The notes under the pieces: model-generated
What the model saw: the letters and a program-made list of their open reading frames with translations, nothing else
The model's database searches: none
What the model was told of the DNA's origin: nothing
Shown: in pieces, positions 23,156 through 32,361 of the stretch
How the letters are laid out: each line of letters begins with the position of its first letter
Numbering within the stretch: the first letter of the stretch is position 1
Program-made: the position numbers and the translations under genes
DNA from: Micromonospora sp. 15K316
GTDB lineage: Bacteria > Actinomycetota > Actinomycetes > Mycobacteriales > Micromonosporaceae
Direction of reading: 5' to 3'
Length of the DNA stretch: 34,377 nucleotides
NCBI RefSeq assembly: GCF_004348525.1
Contig: NZ_SMKG01000038.1
Span: 1-34,377 of the forward strand

Positions 23156-24670
23156 ATGGGGGTTGGCGTGTCGAGACCGAGGTGGCTGGCGACGTTGTTG
23201 GCGGTCGTGGCGACGGGCTTAGTGGTGGCAGCACCGGCGGCGGCTGCGCCGACTGACGAGAACATCCCGACCAGCGACGCGATCGCCGGGGTCGAGGAGT
23301 ACTTACGAAAACAGCAGGACGAGCACCGTATCCCTGGATTGGCGTACGCGATCGTGGGCCGTGACCGGGTGATCGGTCAGGCGGCGTGGGGCATCGACGG
23401 GCAGGGCGCGGCGGTCACCGGGCAGACCCCGTTCCTCATCGGCTCGGTCTCCAAGCCGTTCACCGCCCTTGCGGTCATGCGGCTGGTCGAGGCGGGCAGG
23501 GTTAACCTCGATGACCCGGTCCGGCGGCATCTGCCGTGGTTCCGGCTCGCCGATGACGACGCCGCCGGCCGGATCACCGTGCGGCAGCTGCTGACCCACA
23601 CCAGCGGACTGCCACGGTGGGCCAGCCGCACCGACCGATTCGACAACACCGCCGGTGGCCTGGCCCGGTCGGTTCGTGACCTCGCGACCGTCGAGCCTGT
23701 CGAGTCCCCGGGAGCCGCTCACCGGTACAGCGACGCGAACTACATGGTGCTCGGTGCGCTCGTCGAGACCGTCACCGGGCAGCCGTTCGGCGGGTTCCTG
23801 CGTCGCGAGGTGTTCGATCCGCTGGACATGCGGCACGCCGCCGGCAGCGAGGCCGAGGCCGAACGCGTCGGGTTGTCCGCCGGTCACCGGTACTGGTTCG
23901 GCCACCCACGCCGCTTCGACCCCGGGTACGACACCTCCGGCGTACCGTACGGCTACGTCGCTGCCAGCCTCGACGACCTGACCCACTTCGTGACGGCGCA
24001 GCTGGACGGCGGCCGGTACGCCGGCACCCAGGTGCTCTCGGCGGACGGCATCACGCAGATGCACACCGGCCAGGTGGACACCAGCAACAGCGGGCGGTAC
24101 GGCTTGGGCTGGCGAGACACCGAGCTGGAGGGCACCGATACCCGAGTGGTCTGGCACGCCGGCGCCACACCGGGCTACTTCGCCCACCTGGTGCTCATAC
24201 CAGGTTCGGGCCTCGGCGTGATCGTGCTGGCCAACAGCTACAGCCTGGCGCTGGACAGTTCGCTCGCGACGATGGGCTTCAACATCGCCCGGATGGCGCA
24301 CGGGGAAACGTGGCTGTCCAGCGGCGCTGATCCGCTGCTCAGCGCCGCGCTCTACACGCTGCTCGCCGTAGTCGGCCTGCTCACGATCACCGTTGCGTGG
24401 TCGCTGGTCCGCGCCGTACGTCCGCGCCGGCGGGCGCAGACGGAGCGTGTCCGGATCACTGCGGTCGCCGCGTGGGTTTTCGGATGCGTCGCCCTGATCT
24501 GCGTCGTCGTGGCCGCGCTCCCCGCGATGCTGGGAGGCGACCTCGGCCAGGCTCTGTTGTGGACACCTGACATCGGCTGGACCATCATCACGATCGCCAC
24601 GCTCGCCAGCGCCGTCGCGATCGTTCGGATCGGTGTCGCCGTCCGGGCGATCCTCGCGATCCGACGGTAA
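23156..24670 (+). CDS. Secreted/membrane serine hydrolase (beta-lactamase, class C/PBP-like)
   Basis: The 504-residue protein has a signal peptide (hydrophobic 10-30, ending APAAAA), a beta-lactamase-related domain (about 45-385) with SVSK (97-100, catalytic Ser and Lys), the Tyr motif YSDANY (191-196) and HAGATPG. Three or four C-terminal transmembrane helices follow (from about 395). This layout fits membrane-anchored D-aminopeptidase, carboxypeptidase or esterase relatives of AmpC; resistance cannot be inferred. ATG 23156 lies within the repeat region; GTG 23168, with GGGGG before it, is a credible alternative start. It is probably controlled by the divergent TetR. Confidence 0.86.
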   Translation: MGVGVSRPRWLATLLAVVATGLVVAAPAAAAPTDENIPTSDAIAGVEEYLRKQQDEHRIPGLAYAIVGRDRVIGQAAWGIDGQGAAVTGQTPFLIGSVSKPFTALAVMRLVEAGRVNLDDPVRRHLPWFRLADDDAAGRITVRQLLTHTSGLPRWASRTDRFDNTAGGLARSVRDLATVEPVESPGAAHRYSDANYMVLGALVETVTGQPFGGFLRREVFDPLDMRHAAGSEAEAERVGLSAGHRYWFGHPRRFDPGYDTSGVPYGYVAASLDDLTHFVTAQLDGGRYAGTQVLSADGITQMHTGQVDTSNSGRYGLGWRDTELEGTDTRVVWHAGATPGYFAHLVLIPGSGLGVIVLANSYSLALDSSLATMGFNIARMAHGETWLSSGADPLLSAALYTLLAVVGLLTITVAWSLVRAVRPRRRAQTERVRITAVAAWVFGCVALICVVVAALPAMLGGDLGQALLWTPDIGWTIITIATLASAVAIVRIGVAVRAILAIRR

Positions 24671-24699
24671 CCCACCACGTCAGCTCGGGCCGCGGCGCC

Positions 24700-24925
24700 G
24701 TGTGGCACCCTGATCATCCTGGCGGCACTGCCGTGCCCGCTGACCGCCCGCGAGCTGGAAGTGCCGCGCGCGGCCGCGGACGGCGCACCGGTCGGCGAGA
24801 TCGCGGCGGCGGTGCATCTCGTGCCCGGCACCATGCGCAACTACCTGTCGGCGGCGATGCCCACGCTCGGGGCGCCGACCCGGTACGCCGCCGCGCGTAC
24901 CGGGTCGGAGCAGGGCTGGATCTGA
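24700..24925 (+). pseudogene. LuxR/NarL-type response regulator, C-terminal remnant
   Basis: From about 24737 one frame reads PLTARELEVPRAAADGAPVG, EIAAAVHLVPGTMRNYLSAA, then MPTLGAPTRYAAAR and QGWI, ending at TGA 24923-24925. This is the LuxR helix-turn-helix and C-terminal tail. Several normally conserved residues are changed (Leu to Pro in ELEVP; MPTLGAPTR for MxKLGAxNR). The receiver domain is absent. The stop is two bases from the stop of the next, opposing fragment. Confidence 0.72.
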
Positions 24926-24926
24926 C

Positions 24927-25147
24927 TCACTCCGCGGTGTAGGCGCCCGACCGGATGTCGTCGAGCAGCGTCGGGCCGGTCGGCGTCCAGTCGAAGGCGG
25001 CGCGGGTCGCGGCGCTCGACGCCCGCACGTCCATGCCCCAGAACGTGCCGATGAACCCGGCGAAGTGCTCGACGGCCTGCTCCGGCGTCACCGAGTCGGT
25101 CGGGAGGCCGAGCACCTCGCCGATGGCCTCGGCTTCGTCGAGCACGG
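24927..25147 (-). pseudogene. NAD(P)-dependent epimerase/reductase (SDR), C-terminal remnant
   Basis: The minus frame reads LDEAEAIGEVLGLPTDSVTP, EQAVEHFAGFIG, MDVRASSAATRAAFDWTPTG, then LLDDIRSGAYTAE and stop. This is the C-terminal end of extended or atypical SDR proteins (substrate-binding tail with SSAxTR and W-PTGP-LLxDI). The N-terminal Rossmann part is missing. At about 25131-25147 it meets the opposing TetR fragment. Confidence 0.7.
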
Positions 25148-25649
25148 CTTCGACGGCGTCACGGTCGCCGAGATCGCCTCGGCGGCCGGCCTCACCGAGC
25201 GCACGTTCTTCCGCTACTTCGCCGACAAGCGCGAGGTGCTCTTCCCCGGCCACGACGAGTTCGAGCGGAGCTTCCTCCACGGCCTCGAGAAGGCCCCGGA
25301 CGACGACCCGGTCTCCCTGATTACCGCCGCCCTGGCGGGCGTGGCCGAGTTCTTCCCGGACGAGCGCCAAGCCTGGTCCCGCACGCGTAACGCCATCCTG
25401 CAAGCCCACCCCGGCTTCCAGGAGCGCGAGCTGCTGAAGATGTCCTCGCTTACGGCGACCCTGACCCGCGCACTACGGGAGCGCGGCATCGTCCCGATCG
25501 CCGCGGCCCTGGCGGCCGAGACCGTGGGAACGGTCTTCCGGACCGCGTTCACCGCCTGGATCGCCGAGGACGAGACGCGCTCATTCACCGAGATTCAGGA
25601 CGACGTGGGGGCCCGGTGGCACGGGCTGCTCACCGTCCGACGGTCATAG
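25131..25649 (+). pseudogene. TetR-family regulator lacking its first helix
   Basis: The frame from about 25131 reads GFVEHGFDGVTVAEIASAAG, LTERTFFRYFADKREVLFPG, then a complete C-terminal ligand domain to 25649. The helix-turn-helix is present, but the leading helix that starts TetR proteins is replaced by sequence that also encodes the opposing SDR fragment. GTG 25065 could start a 194-residue hybrid frame, so a mis-made protein is possible. Most likely it is a truncated gene at a recombination junction. Confidence 0.68.
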
Positions 25650-26075
25650 CCCTTCGGGCGCGTACGGACGCTGCGGTCGGTCAGGCGAGCGCCAGCGCGC
25701 CAGAGAATCAGCGGCGAGGGCGCGGGCCTGGCGCGTCCTGGCAGGCGTGCGGCGCCCAGACGTCCCCGCATTGCTGCCGCCGAGCAGGTGACCATGATCC
25801 GCCCCTCGTACCGGCCGAACGAACGACGCAGGCGTCGGTCACCAAAGCCTGAGTCGGTCCCGGATGGTGCCGCGACCGTCAGCCCACTGATCCGCGTTGT
25901 TCAGCCAGCCGATCCCCTTGTCGCCTGCGGCACCTCGATCCGTCGAACCCCAGCCTCAGCCCTCCGTTGCTTCGTGAATGACGTCGCGGTGCCGCGCTGG
26001 CGCCGGGCTCGGCAGGTGTGGCCGGTGCCTCGATCAGCACCGACGGCTGCTTTCCGGCCCAAGCTGTCGTCTCTC
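25650..26075. other. Region without a recognised gene
   Basis: About 425 bases. Frames on both strands are open but Arg/Pro/Ser-rich and look like shadows. Nothing recognisable was found. Confidence 0.4.
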
Positions 26076-27104
26076 TCAGGGCGCCGGGTCCGAATCCTGC
26101 GCGAGGCGGGATGCCAACTCTTCGGCGCGCTGACGCCGCTCCTCGGTCAGCCCGACCCGAGCGTGCCCATCGAGCAGTCCCGCGGCCGCGCCCGGGTGGT
26201 CCGGCGGCAGCGGCTCGCTGGTCAGCCACCCCTTTTTGACCGCCTCGACGGCGAAGTCACTGATTATCTGGGCCTGAGCGGTATGAATTGGGGCCTCGAC
26301 CGGCGCCGGAGCGGGGTCGGTCGGTTCCAGTTGTGCAGGGTCGGCAAAGACGAGCCTGCTGAGGTCGTATCCCGGCAGTCGACGCGGCTGTCCAGCAGGC
26401 AACACCGGTGCCAGTGCCCGGAAGACTGCGTGTACGGTTTCCGGCCGGTAAGGGTCCTCTGCCTCACCGGCCCTCAGCAGTACACCGCCTTCCGGGAGCG
26501 GGACGACCTCCGCGAACGCTCCGCTGGCGGCTAGCGGTGCAACACCGCCGAGGCGTTCGGCCAGCTCGCGAGGTACGACGGTCACCCAGTCGTAGCCCCG
26601 CAGAAAACGCCTGCTCTCCGCAGCAGAGTCTGAGTTGATGCGGTACAGACCCATGTCCAGGAGTGTCTCGCCGGTCACTGCCCCGCCATCCAAGGCCACC
26701 TCGCCGTATGCGGGATCGGTCGAGCTGGCGACCCTGCGAAGCATCTCCTGCAGTCGGGGGGCGATCTCGGCGAGGCGGCCCGGCTGGTCTTCGAAGGACA
26801 CCGAGGCCTCGAGCATCAGATGGTCCGGAGCGGCGAATCGAAACACGTACAGGTCCAGGGATGAACGGCGCCGACGGTTGGACCAGGTCCAGGAGATCTG
26901 GCAGACGTCGGGAGTTAGGGCATCGCGCCACGCGCTGACAGGCCGTGCGGCGGCACCTTCGTTCACCGCTCTGCCGCGTTTCGGTGGCCGCATTCCGTCA
27001 CCCAATGAGGGCAGGAGCAAATCCACTGTCTCGTCGTACCAGCGCTGCAGCACTGGCTGGACACGCTCGAAGTCTTCGCCGAAGTCCAGATAGAGGCGGG
27101 CCAC
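26076..27104 (-). CDS. Uncharacterised 342-residue protein
   Basis: From GTG 27104 the protein begins ARLYLDFGEDFERVQPVLQR and has a long central alpha/beta region (YVFRFAAPDHLMLEASVSFE; YRINSDSAAESRRFLRGYDW; VTVVPRELAERLGG). Its C-terminal tail has two acidic helices (AVEAVKKGWLTSEPLPPDHP; LTEERRQRAEELASRLAQD). There is no signal peptide or membrane segment. The frame stays open upstream of the GTG without a good start, so the N-terminus is uncertain. The middle part loosely resembles immunity-type proteins of polymorphic toxin systems, but this is only an impression and no toxin gene is near. Confidence 0.65.
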   Translation of the reverse strand: MARLYLDFGEDFERVQPVLQRWYDETVDLLLPSLGDGMRPPKRGRAVNEGAAARPVSAWRDALTPDVCQISWTWSNRRRRSSLDLYVFRFAAPDHLMLEASVSFEDQPGRLAEIAPRLQEMLRRVASSTDPAYGEVALDGGAVTGETLLDMGLYRINSDSAAESRRFLRGYDWVTVVPRELAERLGGVAPLAASGAFAEVVPLPEGGVLLRAGEAEDPYRPETVHAVFRALAPVLPAGQPRRLPGYDLSRLVFADPAQLEPTDPAPAPVEAPIHTAQAQIISDFAVEAVKKGWLTSEPLPPDHPGAAAGLLDGHARVGLTEERRQRAEELASRLAQDSDPAP

Positions 27105-27644
27105 GCCGGTGTCTTGGGTCGCCTCACCGCCAGGCCAGTCGGGCGAGGTTTCGTCCGTGTCGTCGTACGTGGTGTGTTCTCCGACAATCTCGGGGCATGG
27201 GCGGGAGTTCCCCGGCCCATTGTATCGGCCGGCGGCGGCCGGCCTGACCGGCCATTACCTCAGCCCTGGCGGCTGGCCCGTTGACCACTGAACGATTCGC
27301 CGAGTTGGTTGGCGTTGAAGCAGCGTGCAGGTGCCCTTGTGGTGCGGATCGCGCCTCGCGGTCGGGCTCCTGCCACGCCCGGTGGCCGTAGGCCAGCGCG
27401 CGGGTAGAGGGCCGCACGCCGTGGCGATTGTCGCTGCGTTGCTCGACCTGCCCAGCCGGTCGCGGCGGCACACCCTGGGCTACCGGGCGGTCATATGCGG
27501 TCGTGCTCGGCCGGTGCCCGGATGCGCCGGCCGGCTCGGAATGGGCTCGGCGCACTCCGCGAGGGCCCATCCCGCCCGCGGAGGCGCGCCGCACCACCCG
27601 GTCGCGGTGAGTGCCTCGTCCTCTCGGCTCGGGACTGCCCCCGG
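27105..27644. other. 540-base region without a recognised gene
   Basis: Frames on both strands are Arg/Pro/Ala-rich with no family motif. It contains the upstream region of the 342-residue gene. An open plus frame at 27325-27660 is judged a shadow. Confidence 0.4.
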
Positions 27645-28227
27645 TTCGGTTGACTCCTGACCTGTGAGGATGTGTTCCTCGCTGGAAGGATGTCTGCCAT
27701 GCCGAGGGCTCACGAGGCGGGCGGGGCCGCCGGTGCACGACGACTTGGTGCAACGCCACTTCACCGCCGACGCCCCCAACCGTCTGTGGCTGACCGACAT
27801 CACCGAACACCCCACCGCCGAGGGCAAGCTGTACCTGTGCGCGATCAAGGACGTGTACTCCGGCCGGATCGTCGGCTACTCCATCGACTCGCGCATGAAA
27901 ACATCCCTGGCCGTCGCGGCGTTGTCGAATGCGGTCCGGCTCGGCGACCCGGCCGGCACCGTGGTCGACTCCGACCGCGGTAGCCAATTTCGGTCCAGGA
28001 AATTCGTGAAAGCGTTGCACCGCAACGGACTGGCCAGCTCGATGGGCCGCATCGGCGCCCGCGGTGACAACGCCGCGATGGAGTCGTTCTTCGCCCTGCT
28101 GCAGCGCAATGTCCTAGACCGGCAACTCTGGCAACACGTCACGAGCTGCGCCTGGCGATGGTGACCTGGATCGAACGCACCTACCACCGCCGCCGACGGC
28201 AACAACGCCTCGGCCGGCTCACCTACG
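27645..28227 (+). pseudogene. IS3-family remnant: orfA start joined to the 3' part of orfB
   Basis: GGAAGGATGTCTGCC and ATGCCG at about 27685-27705 match an IS3 orfA leader and start. After three codons the sequence jumps into the integrase core of orfB (GPPVHDDLVQRHFTADAPNR, LWLTDITEH, VVDSDRGSQF, NAAMESFF), so about 500-600 bases are deleted. Near 28132 a frameshift moves reading to HELRLAMVTWIERTYHRRRR. The frame breaks at LGRLTY where the IS5 element begins. It is related to, but not a copy of, the IS3 at 10227. Confidence 0.8.
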
Positions 28228-29089
28228 CCCTGTCTCGAAGTGCGTGTAGCCATTCGTTGATGGCGGTGACGTGGATGGTGGCTTCGTAGCGGACGGCCAG
28301 CTTGTCGTATCGAGTGGCCAGGCCACGGTGGCGTTTGAGCCCGTTGATGCCGCATTCGACGGCGTGGCGCTGCCGGTAGACCACGGGGTCGAACGCCGGT
28401 GGCCCGCCTGCGGAGCCTTTGGCGCGGCGGTGTGCGTCCTGGTCGACCTTGCTCGGGATGCATGCCTTGATTCCGCGTCGGCGCAGGTAGGCCCGGTTCC
28501 CGCGGGAGGTGTAAGCACGATCGGCGATGACCAGTTCGGGCCGAACGCGCGGACGGCCGGCGCCCAGGCGAGGAACGCGAACGCCGGCCAGCACCGCGGC
28601 GAATTGTGGGCTGTCCCGCGGAGCCCGGCGGTCAGCAGCATCGACAGCGGCTTGCCGCCTTGCTCGCACGCCAGGTGCAACGTCGTCGTCCACCCGCCCC
28701 GGGACCTGCCGAGGGCCTGGTCGGCCGGCTCCGTCACCACCCCGCCAGGCGGCTCGACCTGCTGCTGCGGGCACCGGCGCGCATCGGCAGCGTGCTGATG
28801 GGCAGGGCGCGATGCTCGAGTCGACGCTGACATCCCACGTGATCAGCCCGGCCGCGTCGGCGCGGGCCGGCAACCCAATCACGATCTGCTGCCAGACACC
28901 GGCCCGCTGCCACCGTCGAAACAGCGCGTACACCGCTTGCCAAGAGCCGTAACACACTGGCAAATCCCGCCACGGCACGCCGACCCGCACCCGCCACCGG
29001 ATACCGTCGATGAGCTGCCGCTTACTCCACTGCGACGGTCGACCCGGACGCTTACCCGCAGGCAGCAGCGGCGCCAGCACCGCCCACAC
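28223..29089 (-). pseudogene. IS5-family transposase with two compensating frameshifts
   Basis: From GTG 29089: [60 protein letters not shown], then WDVSVDSSI. Near 28810 sense moves to another frame ([40 protein letters not shown]). It returns near 28620 to [12 protein letters not shown] and runs to [20 protein letters not shown]. The long first-frame ORF survives through the middle by chance but encodes nonsense there, removing conserved DDE-region residues. Inactive. Confidence 0.82.
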
Positions 29090-29110
29090 CCAGTGCTTCC
29101 CGACAGGACC
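28228..29110 (-). mobile_element. Decayed IS5-family element adjoining the IS3 remnant
   Basis: The outer ends share CCTGTCnnGAAG as an inverted repeat (about 28229-28240 and 29096-29107). Almost the whole length is a minus-strand transposase. Its left end lies exactly where the IS3 orfB reading breaks, so it probably inserted into that element. No target duplication was recognised. Confidence 0.65.
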
Positions 29111-29308
29111 ATGGGCTCACCGCTGGCTGGCACGACCGTGCGGGGCATCAGTGTGTTCCAGGACACATTTGGGCTGGGAGGGACTTTACCCTGCCGGTCG
29201 GGCGAGCGGCCAACCGCGCGTTCGGTGCGAGGAGCGTGGAGATGACGGCGGCAATCTGCCGCAAGCGGCGGTCAGGGGGTCAACGTCCCCACGCGGGGAT
29301 TGCGTCGA
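29111..29308. other. Spacer without a recognised gene
   Basis: About 200 bases between the IS5 end and the GH15 pseudogene. The remaining 3' part of the IS3 orfB was looked for here but not found. Confidence 0.35.
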
Positions 29309-30240
29309 TCAGGACGCTGCCATAACGCTGACATCGCCGCGCGAAGTCGCCAACCAGAGGACCCGGAGCACCCGTCGCTCGGGCAACGGCATGCCGCCGT
29401 CCAGGGCGGTCCACGACAGCACCTTCGAGGTGAGATGGTGCCGTTCGATGCCGCGTTCTTCCCACATGCTGGCCCGGGCAGGGAGGTGGTGACGGCGGCC
29501 ACTACTGCCCCACCGGGCTGGTGCGTCAGGCCTTGCAGGACCACCGCACTGCGGCGCACCAGTTCCGGCTACCGACCGTGGTAGTTGTGGGATCTCGCGA
29601 AATCCTTGCCACGCCTCTACGGTGCCGTGCAGCGTCGGTGCCGGGTCCAACCGCGCCGGTGGCCGGCCGTACGTTGGGGCGTACGCCAGGTCGAAACCCA
29701 CCGCCTGTCCACCGGTGACATCGAAATCGGCGTACACCCGCCCCGCTTCGCACGCTAACGGCACCGCGCCCCGCAGGGTCAGCGTCACTGGGCCGGCGGC
29801 CGCCACCACCGTGTCCCCTCGCCGGTTCAATGCGGCATTAGCAGCCCGTACTCGGGCCGGGGCACGAATTCGCACCGCATCCGCACCGTGCCGGTCAACC
29901 CCTCGGCGACACGGACCAGCACCGCCGAGGGTTGCGGCCCAACTCATGCCCCCGCAGCCGCGAGCGCCTCCGTGACCACGACACTGCCTCCACCGGTGCG
30001 ATGCACGGTGCACAGCACCGGGCGAATCCTCGACGTACGCCGCTCGATCCGGTGCCCGGCCTGGCCCGGTGTCGATGCCAACAACCAGTATCCGGCCTCC
30101 GCATCAAGCAGTCTCCCAAGAACCGACGAGTCGTCGTAACGCGCCGGACACCACCAATCCACCGACCCGTCCCGACTGACCAAGGCAGCTGAAGAACAAC
30201 CAGACAGAAACCCGTAATCAGCTATAAGGGATCCAGGCAC
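29309..30240 (-). pseudogene. GH15 glucoamylase/trehalase-like pseudogene
   Basis: GTG 30240 starts IADYGFLSGCSSAALVSRDG and SVDWWCPARYDDSSVLGRLL, the N-terminal beta domain of GH15-like glucan hydrolases. A frameshift near 29945 leads to RVRAANAALNRRGDTVVAAA and GQAVGFDLAYAPTYG. Another near 29570 leads to RRSAVVLQGLTHQPGGAVVA. At about 29460 the text jumps to MWEERGIERHHLTSKVLSWT and ALDGGMPL, which belongs to the far C-terminal part. The catalytic barrel is therefore largely deleted. Alpha-glucan breakdown is the inferred lost role. Confidence 0.78.
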
Positions 30241-30344
30241 CAGCCCCCTTACCCGCTAGTGGTCGAACCGGGTTGCTGCGCGGGGCGATACACAATCAAT
30301 TCTGGCGGCGGCCACCGACTTCTCGGCGGACTCGTCGAAACGCA

Positions 30345-30376
30345 CGGAGCGGGCCCCGCACGCGGGGCCCGCTCCG
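30345..30376. terminator. Perfect 15-base palindromic hairpin, probable terminator
   Basis: CGGAGCGGGCCCCGC (30345-30359) and GCGGGGCCCGCTCCG (30362-30376) are perfect complements separated by AC. It lies about 130 bases beyond the stop of the minus-strand GNAT gene and before the GH15 pseudogene, so it probably ends GNAT transcription. Confidence 0.7.
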
Positions 30377-30504
30377 TCGAGCCATATCACCGCACCCTGC
30401 CCTGCGGCCGTCAAGCCCGTTCAACCTGGACCGCGCGGCACGACCGACGGCGAGGGGAGGGTGAGAAGGGCTCACGCCACAGGTCGGAGACCAACGACAT
30501 TCAG

Positions 30505-31299
30505 TCAGTGCTGGACGGGTTGGAGGAAATGGATCGGCGTGTTGGTGCGGTAGCCGATGCGCTCGTACACGGGCTGCCCGGCCTGCGTGGCGTGCAGCAC
30601 CACACGCCGTTGCCCGGTCTGCTTGATGCCCTCATAGATCGCCTTGCGCGTGACGGCTTCGCCGTATCCGCGGCGCATCTCCGAGGGCATGGTCGCGACG
30701 AGAGCCAAGAAGAGAGAGTCGGGGCCGCCTATGGTGGCGGCGCACGCCACCGGACGCCCGTCGCGGTAACCGATGTAGGCGTAGGCGTCATTCCGCCAGA
30801 GTCCGGAGCCGCCCAGCGCGGCCGGTCCCGCCTCGGGCGGCATGCCGTACGCGCGGGCATTGATCTCGCCGTACGTGACGAGGTCGTCGTCGGTTTCCAC
30901 CCGGCGGAACTTCAACTCGGGGTGGTGCGGCTCGGGAATCGACAGGTCACCGGCCATACCGCGACCGGAGAACGCGAGTTCGAACCCGGCTTCCGCGATT
31001 CGCGGCAGCAACTCGTGCCGAGCTTGCGGGCTCAGCAGATCCTCGAAGAGCCAGAGGTACCCGGCCTGCGACTTGTCACGCATGAACAACGCCGCCCGGG
31101 AGAGCTGATCGCTGAGGTCGTCCACTGAGATGTCCACGCCGGTCAGCGTCACGGCGTTCCAGAAGCCGAAAATGCTGTCAGCCCACATCCGGCTGACGCC
31201 GTTGTCGGTGTCGGTCTGCCCGCCCCGATCCTGAACCAGGCGGGTCCAGACGGCGATGAGTTGGTCCCTCGACTCCACCGAGTCGGCTGTTGATGACAC
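30505..31299 (-). CDS. GNAT-family N-acetyltransferase
   Basis: The 264-residue protein has a long N-terminal helical part and a C-terminal GNAT fold. The acetyl-CoA loop region reads LVATMPSEMRRGYGEAVTRK (Q/RxxGxG/A type: RRGYGEA), preceded by a beta strand with GRPVACAATIGG and followed by VVLHATQAGQPVYERIGYR, the usual GNAT end. The target (small molecule or protein) is not inferable. GTG 31299 has AAAGGA upstream. It appears intact and monocistronic, with a strong hairpin downstream. Confidence 0.85.
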   Translation of the reverse strand: MSSTADSVESRDQLIAVWTRLVQDRGGQTDTDNGVSRMWADSIFGFWNAVTLTGVDISVDDLSDQLSRAALFMRDKSQAGYLWLFEDLLSPQARHELLPRIAEAGFELAFSGRGMAGDLSIPEPHHPELKFRRVETDDDLVTYGEINARAYGMPPEAGPAALGGSGLWRNDAYAYIGYRDGRPVACAATIGGPDSLFLALVATMPSEMRRGYGEAVTRKAIYEGIKQTGQRRVVLHATQAGQPVYERIGYRTNTPIHFLQPVQH

Positions 31300-31452
31300 G
31301 AAGAATATCCTTTCGGGGACTCCGGAGAAGCATAGGTCGACGTCGCATGCCGACCGCCAAGCTATCCGCTACGGGTACTTAAGCCCCAAGGCAGCGGTGG
31401 GGACGCGCAGACCCGTATGACCGATCTACGGGAACCCCGCCGACCGACGCCG
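31300..31452. other. Spacer, probable promoter region of the GNAT gene
   Basis: About 150 bases between the NmrA-like gene stop and the GNAT start. No clear -10/-35 pair or repeat was identified. Confidence 0.35.
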
Positions 31453-32307
31453 CTACCCGAGCCAGCGGCCCGTGGCGGCGGTCTGGGCGACGTACTCCTC
31501 GAACGTTCTGGGTGGTCGGCCGAGAACCCGCTGCACCCCGTCGGTGAGCGCGCCGGAGCCGTCCAGACCGTCGCGGATGGCTACGCGGAGTGCCTGGTTC
31601 CTGCGCGCCATTCCGGGTGGCATGCCCTGGTCGATCAGCCGCTCGAGGTACGCCTCGGGTGTGAGGTCGATGTATCGGATCGTGCGCCCGGTGGCCTTGC
31701 CGATGAGGCCCAGCGCCTCCTCGAACCCGATCGCCCGCGGCCCGGTCAGTTCATAGATCTGGCCGTTGTGGCCGTCCTCGGTGAGAGCCGCCACCGCGAC
31801 GTCCGAGATGTCCTCCGCGTCGATGAAGGACACCAGTCCGTTACCGCAGGGCAGGTGAAGCGCCCCGTCCAGAACACTGCGCAGCCAGATCCCCTCACCG
31901 AAGTTCTGGGAGAACCAGGTCGGCCGGAGGAAGGTCCATTCGACGCCGGACGTACGCACAGCCTCCTCAACGATCTTGAAGGGGTGGCTGTCGTCTGCCA
32001 CACGCAGACCGATGCCCGACAACATCACCATCCGCCGCGCACCGACGGCGGCCGCCTCGGACACGAACCTCTGAATGCTCGACACGCCCTCCGGAGTCAG
32101 CACCGGGTTGGGCGCCACGAGGTAGACGGCGGTGACGCCGTCGAGCGCGGGCGCCCAGGTCGTCGGGTCGACGAGATCGAAGTGAACGTCGCCGCCGGCG
32201 CGGGCCGCCGACCGCACCGGCCGCCCTGCGGCTCGCAGACGGCGGACAATGCCGCGACCGGTCTTGCCGGTACCCCCCACGACAAGAATCGTGCCGAACT
32301 CGTTCAT
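31453..32307 (-). CDS. NmrA-like NAD(P)-binding protein (atypical SDR)
   Basis: The 284-residue protein starts MNEFGTILVVGGTGKTGRGI, the glycine-rich Rossmann motif (GGTGKTG) of atypical SDRs such as NmrA/HSCARG and quinone-reductase-like QOR2 proteins. Further motifs are FDLVDPTTW, AVYLVAPNP, VEWTFLRPTWFSQNF and FIDAEDISDVAVAAL. The catalytic Tyr-x-x-x-Lys of classical SDRs is not evident, so it may be a redox sensor or a reductase. ATG 32307 follows AGAGGGA. It lies behind the GMC oxidoreductase gene, separated by a strong hairpin. Confidence 0.85.
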   Translation of the reverse strand: MNEFGTILVVGGTGKTGRGIVRRLRAAGRPVRSAARAGGDVHFDLVDPTTWAPALDGVTAVYLVAPNPVLTPEGVSSIQRFVSEAAAVGARRMVMLSGIGLRVADDSHPFKIVEEAVRTSGVEWTFLRPTWFSQNFGEGIWLRSVLDGALHLPCGNGLVSFIDAEDISDVAVAALTEDGHNGQIYELTGPRAIGFEEALGLIGKATGRTIRYIDLTPEAYLERLIDQGMPPGMARRNQALRVAIRDGLDGSGALTDGVQRVLGRPPRTFEEYVAQTAATGRWLG

Positions 32308-32361
32308 CACGCAAACAATCCCTCTGCCGATCTGATCCCGCCCGTACGGTGGCGAGCGCCC

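Noticed and set aside
23156..24670. Calling the serine hydrolase a beta-lactamase resistance gene
   Set aside because: SxxK, Tyr and HxG motifs are shared with peptidases and esterases, and the C-terminal membrane helices are unlike secreted AmpC.
24927..25409. 160-residue minus-strand frame as a complete gene
   Set aside because: Only its C-terminal 70 residues look like a protein (SDR tail); the upstream part is antisense to the TetR fragment.
25788..26534. 248-residue plus-strand frame
   Set aside because: Mostly antisense to the 342-residue gene, Arg/Ser-rich and without any recognisable motif.
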